Both the position numbers and the translations under genes were made by a program. The notes under the pieces were generated by a model. It saw only the letters and a list, made by a program, of their open reading frames with translations, searched no databases and was not told the DNA's origin. Source: CAYNRE01 sp964399535 (GTDB lineage Bacteria; Planctomycetota; Planctomycetia; Pirellulales; CAYNRE01). From it: a DNA stretch of 64,000 bases. Shown in pieces: positions 1-7,243 of the stretch. Position 1 is the first letter of the stretch. Each line of letters begins with the position of its first letter. Location: positions 62,001 through 126,000 of the forward strand of contig CAYNRE010000069.1 of NCBI GenBank assembly GCA_964399535.1, read 5' to 3'.

Positions 1-331
1 CAAGCCGCCTGGTTTGCAGTTGGCCGAAGTACTCGTTTTCGGAGTTGGCCAGCACGCTGGCGACCTGGCGGAACTCGTCGCCCGGCGATTTTTCAGGAAA
101 CACCAGCACCGGCGCGGTGAAGCGCTGGTGGGCCACCACGATGAGTAGGAGCGGGCGCGCAACCAGCAGGCCCACGAGGAGCAGGACCACGAGTAGGCCC
201 AACACCACCGGCCAGCGACGCCGCGCGGCGAAGACCTGGGCGGCCGGCGACCCCGCCGCCACGGCCGGCCTGGCCTCGGGGGATTGGCGCTCGCAAAGCG
301 GCCCGTCAGTAGGAAATGCTGGTATTGCCAT
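1..331 (-). CDS. Membrane-anchored protein, N-terminal fragment (runs off window)
   Basis: The reading frame starts at an ATG at 331 and stays open to the left edge, giving about 110 residues of an incomplete protein. The first 40 residues are polar. A single hydrophobic segment follows (around residues 44-62, RWPVVLGLLVVLLLVGLLVA), and then a predicted extracytoplasmic stretch containing FTAPVLVFPEKSPGDEFRQV. The layout is that of a protein with one N-terminal membrane anchor and an outer domain that lies outside the window. No family can be named. It is on the same strand as, and about 40 bp downstream of, the ASPIC/UnbV-thioredoxin reading frame, so it may be the last gene of the same transcript. 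Codon use looks coding, but the fragment is too short for a functional call. Confidence 0.6.
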   Translation of the reverse strand, partial: MAIPAFPTDGPLCERQSPEARPAVAAGSPAAQVFAARRRWPVVLGLLVVLLLVGLLVARPLLLIVVAHQRFTAPVLVFPEKSPGDEFRQVASVLANSENEYFGQLQTRRL

Positions 332-372
332 CTGGAATCGCCTTACACGCACGTCGGTAGCCGCGCGCTCGG

Positions 373-1593
373 CTAGTTTCCGCCTCCGGCTGACCCCGGA
401 GCGGCGGCCGCGGGCAGTTTCGCCGGATCGGCGGCAGCCGCCGCGGCGGGCGCGCCGGCTGGCGACGCCAGCAGGCGGCGAATATCGGAGATCGAAGGCA
501 CGCCCTGCATGGTTCGCAAAATGCGCCCCGCGCCGTCGGTGATCACCGTCGAGGGAAGCGCCTCGGTCGCCAGGGCTTTGCGCACCTGTCTCTGTACCGC
601 TTCGCGATCTTCCGGGCTTAACTCGGCCAGCATCTGGTAGCCGGGCTGTTGCTTTTCAGCATAGTCGCGCAGCGCCTGGGGCTGGTCCTCTGTGTCGATC
701 GGAACGCCGAACATGGCGAGTTGCTCGGAGGAAAACGTCTCGCGCAGCACCCGTAATTGCGGCAGCGACCGCTTGCATGCCGGGCACCAGGTGGCCGTGG
801 TGGTGTAAACCCGCAGTTGCGGCGCCGTCTGGTCCGCGGGCTCGCCGACCGCCGCCAGGGTGAGCTGGTTGGTGGCCGAGCCGGGGCTGCTTGAATCGAC
901 CGGTCCCACGGCCGGACCATAGGGCTGGCGGTCCAGGCCGCTGCCGTCGGGCGCCTCGTCGGGGTTCTCGTACAGGGTTACCAGTTGACCGGCGGCCACA
1001 TCGGTCCACGTTTGTACCCTGCCCGAGGGCCACCGAACCGTAAGCCCAACCACCCGGTCGTGGGTACCGAGGCCCAGGTGCATGGTCCGGCTGCTTTGGC
1101 CGGCCCGCCCCTCGCCGCAGCGGTGTTCCCGCAGCAGCCGGCAATCGCCCAGGTCGAAGGTGAGCAGCGCCCCGTAGCCGTCGCGCGGGCTGTAGGTATC
1201 GAGCGCCTCGGGCCCCAGGTTTCCGCCCACCAACCGCAGGGCAAGAAACCGGCCCGCCGAGGGATCGAACCCGGCGCGGCGGGGAATTTCGTTGTGGAAC
1301 ACCTCGCAGAGCGGGGCGTTGCTGTTGATCATCACGATGTCTTGCCAACCATCGTGGTCGTAATCGAGCATCACCGCGGTCCGGCCGTCGGCGATGGAAT
1401 CCAGGCCCGAGATGCCCGATACATCGGTAAACTGGCGACCGCGATCGCTCAGAAACAACCGATCGCGTTCATGGCCGCTGAAGGAAAAGCCCAGCGGCAG
1501 CTCGGAATTGAGCATGTCGATATCGTTCTGGCGCCCCGGCGACCAGGCACGAGTCTGGCGCACTTGGGGCTTGAGTGAATTATCCGAGCGCAC
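373..1593 (-). CDS. ASPIC/UnbV domain plus thioredoxin-like domain; 3' part of an interrupted gene
   Basis: This 406-residue frame begins at a GTG and is in the same frame as the FG-GAP protein upstream, separated only by one TGA and seven sense codons that read SDFWRAV. It holds a final FG-GAP-like motif (DYDHDGWQDI, near residue 75), an ASPIC/UnbV domain (about 115-215, with LALRLVGGN and TVRWPSGRVQTW) and a thioredoxin-like domain (about 255-390, with a TATWCPACK active-site CxxC near residue 270 and a cis-Pro-like LPSTV). The tail is Ala/Pro-rich. ASPIC/UnbV domains normally sit directly behind FG-GAP repeats in one polypeptide, so this is very likely the C-terminal half of one protein of about 1050 residues. 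That requires the TGA to be read through, recoded as selenocysteine, or to be a mutation or sequencing error. A separate protein started at the GTG would begin in mid-domain and is unlikely. Confidence 0.75.
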   Translation of the reverse strand: MRSDNSLKPQVRQTRAWSPGRQNDIDMLNSELPLGFSFSGHERDRLFLSDRGRQFTDVSGISGLDSIADGRTAVMLDYDHDGWQDIVMINSNAPLCEVFHNEIPRRAGFDPSAGRFLALRLVGGNLGPEALDTYSPRDGYGALLTFDLGDCRLLREHRCGEGRAGQSSRTMHLGLGTHDRVVGLTVRWPSGRVQTWTDVAAGQLVTLYENPDEAPDGSGLDRQPYGPAVGPVDSSSPGSATNQLTLAAVGEPADQTAPQLRVYTTTATWCPACKRSLPQLRVLRETFSSEQLAMFGVPIDTEDQPQALRDYAEKQQPGYQMLAELSPEDREAVQRQVRKALATEALPSTVITDGAGRILRTMQGVPSISDIRRLLASPAGAPAAAAAADPAKLPAAAAPGSAGGGN

Positions 1594-1617
1594 GACCGCG
1601 CGCCAAAAGTCGCTTCA
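1585..1617 (-). promoter_or_regulatory. In-frame TGA with candidate bacterial SECIS hairpin
   Basis: The TGA occupies 1617-1615 and the reading frame continues open on both sides. Directly downstream the transcript can fold into a hairpin: GGCGC (1604-1600) pairs with GCGCU (1591-1587), and two inner pairs (G1599-U1592, C1598-G1593) close a GGUC apical loop. The loop starts 18 nt after the UGA. Bacterial SECIS elements lie immediately 3' of the UGA, with the apical loop roughly 16-37 nt downstream and conserved G and U in the loop. The E. coli fdhF loop also contains GGUC at nearly the same distance. This is a fit by eye. No selB, selA or selC gene is in the window to confirm that the organism uses selenocysteine. 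Confidence 0.45.
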
Positions 1618-3531
1618 CAAGTCAACGTCGAACGCGATGGCGTCGGGCACGGTTACGTTGCCGCTCAGCGCGTACACGTCGAGATACGCGTCGTTGTCCA
1701 GATCGACAAATTGCCCGCTCCAGGACCAGCCCGCGCTCTCGACCAGCATGGCCGGCGGTTCGAGCCCGGACACCTTGCGGAAACGCCCGCCGTCATCGTT
1801 GTGAAACAGGCTGTTTCCCCGGGCCATCAGCGAGAACCGGGGATCCAGGTCCGGGATTTTAGCGGTGATGCGGCGGCCCGCCTTGCTGAACATGTTGCTC
1901 ACGTACAGGTCGAAGCGGCCGTCGCAATCGTAGTCGCCCCACGAGGCGCCCATGCCGAAACCAACGTCGGCCGTGTCGCTCTCCTCGGTCACGTCGACGA
2001 ACGCCTGGCCGCCTTCGTTGCGAAACAGGTTGTTGGGGGCGTAATCGTTGGCCACATACAGGTCGGGGTCGCCGTCGGCGTCGTAATCGCACCAGGTGGC
2101 CTGGAACGTATTGCGCCAAACGGCCAACTGGTCGGAAAGCGGCGAACGGGCCAGCCGCCCCTGGCCCGTGCCCACCAACAGCACGTTGGGAGGACCTAAC
2201 CGGTCGAGCACGCGATGGTGTTCGGGGGCGTGCTCAACCATTTGCCGGGCGACGTCGTGCCCCAGGTATTCGGCTAGTATTTCACGCTTGCTGAACCAAG
2301 AGAGACCGTCGAGCTCCTCCTGGGCGATCTTGAACGCATAAGTGGAAAGGTAAACGTCGAGCCAGCCGTCGCGGTTGAAGTCGGCGGCGGCCAGCGCGCA
2401 AGCCAGCGCCGGCATCCCCTCGGCCACGCGCTCGGCCGTGCGATCGACGAACTTGCCGCCTTCGTTCACCAGGTAAAGCGAGGGGCGAAGCGACCGCCCC
2501 AGAATCAAATCGTCGTCGCCGTCGTTGTCGTAATCGGCGAACAGGGCACAGGTGCCGAAGTGCTCGATATCGAGCCCCAGTTCGGCGGCCCGCTCGACAA
2601 ACGTGCCGTTTCCCTGGTTGTGAAAGAACATGGCCTTGCCCCACCGCTCAACTACGTACCAGTCGTCGAACCCGTCGCGATCAAGATCGACCACGGTGAC
2701 AGCCGGGTGCCATTGCATGGCCTTGAAATAGCCAGGCCCCCGCTCCTCGTAGTTCTGATCGCGAATCAGGCGGATGAAAAGCTCGTCCATCACCGAAAAA
2801 CGAGCCCGCTCCTGCGCCGCGGCATCGGGCACCACCTGGGCCAACACCTCGCGGAACAGCGGCCGTGGAGTACTCATCGTTTTGAGCTGCCCCAGGGCGA
2901 ATCGGTTGATTCGCCAGCCCCGGGCCGACTCTTGCTCGTCGTCGACCACTCGAATCCATTGCGCGATCATCGTGCCCTTGAACCAGCAACTCCGCCCGTC
3001 ACGCAGTTTGCCGGCCGCCTCGAACCCCAGATCGGCCGTGGCTCGGCGAGGATCCACAGGGTCGATCGTGCCCCGCACGAAGTACACCTTGGCGTGTTCG
3101 AAGTACTCCACCGCCTCGAGCAGCGGCCGCCAGAGATTCAGATCGGCGTTGGCCACCCGCACGGGCTGCTTGGCCACCGGCCAGTAGGCCGTTTCGATCG
3201 CCAGGTGCTCGCGCTCCAGGTGAATCTCGCTGGAATGGCCGGGATTGAGGTCGACCACTTCGACCCTCTCGGCGAACAGGCCGCGCCCTGCTTGTCCGGG
3301 AAGCGAAAGATTCATCAGGTCTTTGGCCAACCGGCGCAGCTCGGGCGTAAGCTGAAGGATCCATTCCTCCGACTTGTCGAGCGAGGCCACTTCGGGCGGA
3401 CGGGTGAGCCAGTGGCGGCCCTTCCAGGTGAGCGCCGCTACCGCACCCACCGCGAGGACCGCAACCCCCAATACCAGCGGCCACCGGGCACGGCGCCAAA
3501 CACGAAACCAGGCTGGCAGGAAGGTTGGCAT
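1615..3531 (-). CDS. FG-GAP/VCBS repeat protein (CRTAC1-like), 5' part of an interrupted gene
   Basis: The 638-residue frame has a short basic N-terminus, one membrane segment (about residues 18-36) and then a largely extracytoplasmic protein. From about residue 280 to 620 it shows repeated calcium-binding FG-GAP motifs of the type DxDxDGxxDxxV: DLDRDGFDDWYVV, DYDNDGDDDLILG, DFNRDGWLDVYLS, DYDADGDPDLYVA, DYDCDGRFDLYVS and DLDNDAYLDVYAL. Such repeats form a beta-propeller and are usually continued by an ASPIC/UnbV domain, which is encoded in the same frame after the TGA at 1617-1615. The start chosen (MPTFLPAWF) puts the membrane anchor at the N-terminus. An in-frame ATG at 3615 would add 28 unlikely residues. 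Proteins of this family are abundant in Planctomycetota and are surface or periplasmic, with unknown ligands. The product is either a truncated protein or, with TGA recoding, a protein of about 1050 residues. Confidence 0.85.
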   Translation of the reverse strand: MPTFLPAWFRVWRRARWPLVLGVAVLAVGAVAALTWKGRHWLTRPPEVASLDKSEEWILQLTPELRRLAKDLMNLSLPGQAGRGLFAERVEVVDLNPGHSSEIHLEREHLAIETAYWPVAKQPVRVANADLNLWRPLLEAVEYFEHAKVYFVRGTIDPVDPRRATADLGFEAAGKLRDGRSCWFKGTMIAQWIRVVDDEQESARGWRINRFALGQLKTMSTPRPLFREVLAQVVPDAAAQERARFSVMDELFIRLIRDQNYEERGPGYFKAMQWHPAVTVVDLDRDGFDDWYVVERWGKAMFFHNQGNGTFVERAAELGLDIEHFGTCALFADYDNDGDDDLILGRSLRPSLYLVNEGGKFVDRTAERVAEGMPALACALAAADFNRDGWLDVYLSTYAFKIAQEELDGLSWFSKREILAEYLGHDVARQMVEHAPEHHRVLDRLGPPNVLLVGTGQGRLARSPLSDQLAVWRNTFQATWCDYDADGDPDLYVANDYAPNNLFRNEGGQAFVDVTEESDTADVGFGMGASWGDYDCDGRFDLYVSNMFSKAGRRITAKIPDLDPRFSLMARGNSLFHNDDGGRFRKVSGLEPPAMLVESAGWSWSGQFVDLDNDAYLDVYALSGNVTVPDAIAFDVDL

Positions 3532-3801
3532 TTCGATCCGAAAGGGAAGTTCGGCTGCTTGGCAGGAGGGGGGGCGGCTCGCTACAAGCCTACCCTCGAA
3601 TCCGCCCTGCATCATAGCCTATCGCACCGCAAAACTCGCTCGACGCGCTGCCCGGCGGCCGCAGGGTGCCGACCCACCCCCCCGGCCGTCGCCCCGCACC
3701 CAGCCAGACAGGCAAGCCCCTGCTGGGGCGATGGCGGGAGTCGCTCAAAACCCACCGACGATGGCCCCTTGCGGGGCGGCCTGGACGGGAAGTTCGAGGG
3801 G

Positions 3802-4815
3802 CTAGCGGTCGCTGCCAGCGGGCGAGCCGGGGGCGGCGACCGAGGTGCCGGAGGGAACCACCAGCGGTTGTTCGTCGTCGACCAGCCCACCCACGACCCG
3901 CTCGATGATAAAGGGGGGCCGTCTCCGAGCGGCTTCCAAGGTGCGCAACTGGTACTCGCCAATGATGCCGGTCATCAGCAACTGCGCCCCCGACACGACC
4001 AGGATCACGACGATCAGCGACGGCCATCCCGGCTCGTCCACGCGGACCCCGAAAAACAGAATGGATACCACCACCACCAGGGCATAGAGCACGCCGATCA
4101 GGCCGAGCGCGATTCCCAGCACCGACGCGGCACGAACCGGAAAATTGGAGAACGAGACGAACGAATCGATTAAGTACCCGATCCGCTTCGACCAGCTCCA
4201 CATCGAGCCGCCGTACTCTGCCTCGCGCTTAACCCGTTTATATCGCACCAGGGCCGGCTCAAAACCGGTCCAAAGAATCATGCCCACGCCCGCATTCGGT
4301 TCGTGGGTGCCCTCGAGCGCCCGAATCACCTCGCGATCGATCAAGACATAGTCGCAGCCGTGCGGGGGCATCGTGGGCACCGCGAATTTGCGAAACAGTG
4401 TCCAGAAAACGCCCGAGGTGAACGCCACGAGCCAGGGGTCGTCGCGATCGCTACGGGCGGCCAGCACAATTCTGTGGCCGTTACGCCAGCGAGCGAGCAT
4501 TTCGCCGATCAGTTCCGGCGGATCCTGCAGGTCGGCCGAAATGGCCACCACGGCGTCCCCCCGGGCTTGCGAAACCCCGGCCGAGCTGGCGGCGTTCGCG
4601 CCGAAGTTGCGCGTGAGCTTGATGGCTCGGACCCGGGGATCCTGCTCGGCCAGCGACTGGAGCACTTCGAACGATTGATCGCGGGAGCCGTCATCGACGA
4701 ATACGAATTCGAAAGCTTCGCATTGCTGTTCGGCCACGCGCTGCAGTCGCGTAAGCAAATGAGGCAGGCTGGCGGCGTTGTGGTAGACCGGAACAACCAC
4801 CGACACGGTTGGCAT
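3802..4815 (-). CDS. GT2 polyprenyl-phosphate glycosyltransferase (DPM1/CsbB-like)
   Basis: The 337-residue protein has an N-terminal GT2 domain opening PTVSVVVPVYHNA, with DDGSRD near residue 45 and the acidic metal-binding region ADLQDPPE near residue 95. Two C-terminal membrane segments follow (about 226-255 and 265-290). This architecture is that of dolichol- or undecaprenyl-phosphate sugar transferases such as CsbB, GtrB or ArnC, which move a sugar from a nucleotide donor to the lipid carrier on the cytoplasmic face. The start at MPTVSVVV is set by the conserved GT2 N-terminus; the frame is open for 44 further codons upstream. In this operon it is followed by the FG-GAP gene and preceded by an epimerase, an aminotransferase and a YfhO-type protein. 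Together these suggest a lipid-linked sugar modification pathway. The sugar cannot be told from the sequence. Confidence 0.85.
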   Translation of the reverse strand: MPTVSVVVPVYHNAASLPHLLTRLQRVAEQQCEAFEFVFVDDGSRDQSFEVLQSLAEQDPRVRAIKLTRNFGANAASSAGVSQARGDAVVAISADLQDPPELIGEMLARWRNGHRIVLAARSDRDDPWLVAFTSGVFWTLFRKFAVPTMPPHGCDYVLIDREVIRALEGTHEPNAGVGMILWTGFEPALVRYKRVKREAEYGGSMWSWSKRIGYLIDSFVSFSNFPVRAASVLGIALGLIGVLYALVVVVSILFFGVRVDEPGWPSLIVVILVVSGAQLLMTGIIGEYQLRTLEAARRRPPFIIERVVGGLVDDEQPLVVPSGTSVAAPGSPAGSDR

Positions 4816-5016
4816 GCCGAGCGAGCCCCCTGCGACTGGCGAAACTGGTATCGTCGAAGCCAGCCCTCCGCGCCGTGCCGGCAAGCGGAATCGCGGAGGC
4901 GGGAAGACCGGTCGACGGCTCCATGGTAACTCAAATGGTCGGGCCAAGCAGCAGCGGGGCCGCGTCCCGCGGGAGCCGACCGCCCCCTGCCAGGTACGCC
5001 AATGCCCCCAAGGCCG

Positions 5017-6018
5017 CTACCAGTAGTGGCCGCGATGCGCCCGGTAGTAGTCCACCGTCTGCCGCAATCCGTCGGCCAGCGAAACGCGTGGCGACCAGCC
5101 GAGCCGCCCCCGAATCTTGGAAATATCGGAGTAAAAGTCGCCGGGTTCCTGGGCTCGGCGTTCGGGCGAAAACGGGGTGAGGGTCCATTGGCCGCCGCCG
5201 ACGGCCGCCAGGATGGCCTCGGCCAGTTGGATGAAATTGGTCGGCTGATCGACCCCCACGTTGAATACCTCGCCGTAGGCCTCGGGGTGCGCGGCCGCCG
5301 AGAGGATGGCCGATACGCAGTCGTCGACGTAGAGAAAATCGCGCAGAATCTTGCCGTCGCCAAAAATTGGCAGGGTCTTTCCCTCGAGCGCCAAACGCAC
5401 CAACCAGTTGACCACCCCGTAACGCGAATGCTTCATCTGGGCCCGCGGCCCATAGGTGTTGGTGATTCGCAGCCGGACGGAGCGCACCCCGAAGGCCGTG
5501 TGATAGGCCTCCACGATTTTTTCGGCCGCCAGGTTGGTAATTTCATAGATGCCCAAAGGCATCGTCGGCGCAGTCTCTGCGACGGGCAGCTTCGTGGGCC
5601 GGCCGTATTGCCCTCGGGTGCCCGTATAAATCACCCGCGCCGCGGGCTGATGGTGGCGCACCGCCTCCATCAAGATGGCGGTTCCCTTGACGTTGATATC
5701 GATGTCGGGAAACGGGTTGGTCAGGCTCAGAATGTGGTCGACCTGCCCGGCCAGGTGAAACACGAAATCTTGCTCGCGAACCAGTTGGTTGATCACGTTC
5801 TGGTCGCGAATATCGGCAAAGTTGATGGTGACCTGGTGGCGAATCGACTCGATGTTGAACAGGTTCCCGCCGTACTCGGGAATCATCGCGTCGACGATCG
5901 TAACCTGCGCCCCCAACTCGACCAGGGCCAGGGCCAGATTGCTGCCGATAAAGCCCAGTCCTCCGGTAACCAGGGCCTGCCGGCCTTGAAACGCTGGGCG
6001 CAGGTCGGTCGCGGTCAC
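5017..6018 (-). CDS. NAD-dependent epimerase/dehydratase (extended SDR)
   Basis: The 333-residue protein is an extended short-chain dehydrogenase. It has the nucleotide-binding motif TGGLGFIGS near residue 16, FADIRD, FHLAGQVDH, YTGTRGQYGRP and the C-terminal signature DGKILRDFLYVDDCVSA. It probably modifies a nucleotide sugar. The start is a GTG at 6018 that overlaps the TGA stop of the upstream aminotransferase as GTGA, with GAGGTGAG ahead of it, which shows translational coupling. The region where the catalytic YxxxK motif is expected reads GIYEITNLAAEK, so the active-site Lys position is occupied by Asn. Either the family uses a different residue or this enzyme has altered activity. Substrate and product are not predictable from the sequence. 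Partners are the DegT aminotransferase and the GT2. Confidence 0.88.
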   Translation of the reverse strand: MTATDLRPAFQGRQALVTGGLGFIGSNLALALVELGAQVTIVDAMIPEYGGNLFNIESIRHQVTINFADIRDQNVINQLVREQDFVFHLAGQVDHILSLTNPFPDIDINVKGTAILMEAVRHHQPAARVIYTGTRGQYGRPTKLPVAETAPTMPLGIYEITNLAAEKIVEAYHTAFGVRSVRLRITNTYGPRAQMKHSRYGVVNWLVRLALEGKTLPIFGDGKILRDFLYVDDCVSAILSAAAHPEAYGEVFNVGVDQPTNFIQLAEAILAAVGGGQWTLTPFSPERRAQEPGDFYSDISKIRGRLGWSPRVSLADGLRQTVDYYRAHRGHYW

Positions 6019-7118
6019 CGGCTCACCTCGTCGGCCGCTGCGGCCACGGCGGCGGCCACCTGGGTTTGCGCCGCCTCGGTTAACCCGATCCAAAGCGGAA
6101 GCGAAAGCACTTGCGAGGCGGCCGCCTCGGTTTCCGGCAAATCTCCCGCGCGCAGGCCCAAAAACCGATACGCGGGCTGCAAGTGAACCGGCACCGGGTA
6201 ATGCACCAGCGTTCCCACGCCGCGCAGCGCCAGGGCCCCCATCAGGGCATCGCGCCGCGGATGGCGTACCACGTATAAATGATAGGTATGATCTCGATCG
6301 GGCGCAACGTGTGGAGTTCTTACGCCTTGCAAGATGCGGTCGTAGTGGGCGGCCAACCGCTGCCGCTGGGCCAGCCAACTGTCGAGGTGTGGCAATTTGA
6401 CCCGCAGCAGGGCCGCCTGAAGCTCGTCGAGCCGGCTGTTCATGCCCCGGGCCACGACCTCGTCGCGGTTTTTCTGGCCATAGAATCGCAGGCGCCGAAT
6501 CCGCTCGGCCACCGCGGCCTGGTCGGTCAGCACGGCCCCTCCGTCGCCGCAGGCGCCCAGGTTCTTGGTGGGATACAGGCTAACGGCGGCCGCATCGCCC
6601 AGCCGCCCCACGCGTTGGCCGCCGTAGCGCGCGCCCCAGGCCTGGGCGCAGTCTTCAATCAGTTTCAGCCCTCGAGCCCGGGCCAGGCCCACGAGCGGGT
6701 CCAGGTCGGCTGCCTGTCCGTAGAGGTGTACGGCCACGATGGCCCGGGTACGCGGGGTCACGGCGCGCTCGGCCGCGGCGACGGAAATGTTGTAGGTTTG
6801 CAGATCGATATCGACCAGCACCGGGGTACAACCGGCTCGCTCGATGCCACAAACCGTGGCCACGGCCGTATGGGCGACCGTGATCACCTCGTCGCCGGGC
6901 CCCAGCCCACAGCCCCGCAATGCCAGTTCGACGGCGTCGGTTCCGCTGGCTACGCCCACGGCGTGCCGCGAACCGTGCCACTGGGCCAATTCCGATTCAA
7001 ACGCCTCGAGCTCGGGGCCAAGTATGTAGCGACCGCTGGCGAGCACTCGGGCCGCCGCCTCGTTCAACTCGGCCGCCAGGGGCCCGTGCTGCGGTTGCAG
7101 GTTCAGAAAGGGAATCAT
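6015..7118 (-). CDS. DegT/DnrJ/EryC1-family sugar aminotransferase
   Basis: The 367-residue PLP enzyme opens MIPFLNLQPQHGPL and contains ASGRYILGPELEAFE, GVASGTDAVELALRG, the HLYGQAAD motif, EDCAQAWGA and SLYPTKNLGACGDGG, whose Lys (about residue 184) would form the Schiff base with PLP. The family transfers an amino group, usually from glutamate, to a 3- or 4-keto nucleotide sugar. The length is typical for the family and the start at 7118 is fixed by the conserved N-terminus. The stop overlaps the epimerase start by 4 bp, so the two are co-translated and probably act in sequence to make an amino or deoxy-amino sugar. The glycan it feeds could be an envelope polymer or a glycolipid. A flagellar glycan is possible but is not indicated by linkage. 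Confidence 0.92.
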   Translation of the reverse strand: MIPFLNLQPQHGPLAAELNEAAARVLASGRYILGPELEAFESELAQWHGSRHAVGVASGTDAVELALRGCGLGPGDEVITVAHTAVATVCGIERAGCTPVLVDIDLQTYNISVAAAERAVTPRTRAIVAVHLYGQAADLDPLVGLARARGLKLIEDCAQAWGARYGGQRVGRLGDAAAVSLYPTKNLGACGDGGAVLTDQAAVAERIRRLRFYGQKNRDEVVARGMNSRLDELQAALLRVKLPHLDSWLAQRQRLAAHYDRILQGVRTPHVAPDRDHTYHLYVVRHPRRDALMGALALRGVGTLVHYPVPVHLQPAYRFLGLRAGDLPETEAAASQVLSLPLWIGLTEAAQTQVAAAVAAAADEVSR

Positions 7119-7243
7119 ACGGTCGGCATGCCCGAGGTGGTGCTGGTTTCGCAAGGGGGGGAGCCCTCCGGACCAGCACGATGTCGGGCCGGAACTCCTT
7201 AGTCGAGTATAATCTGCCGCGCGCGGCACGGGGCCAGGCCCGC

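Noticed and set aside
2560..4173. Long plus-strand open frame of over 500 codons opposite the FG-GAP and GT2 genes
   Set aside because: Its translation is His/Arg/Pro-rich with no domain features, and it mirrors well-supported minus-strand genes; high GC makes such shadows common.
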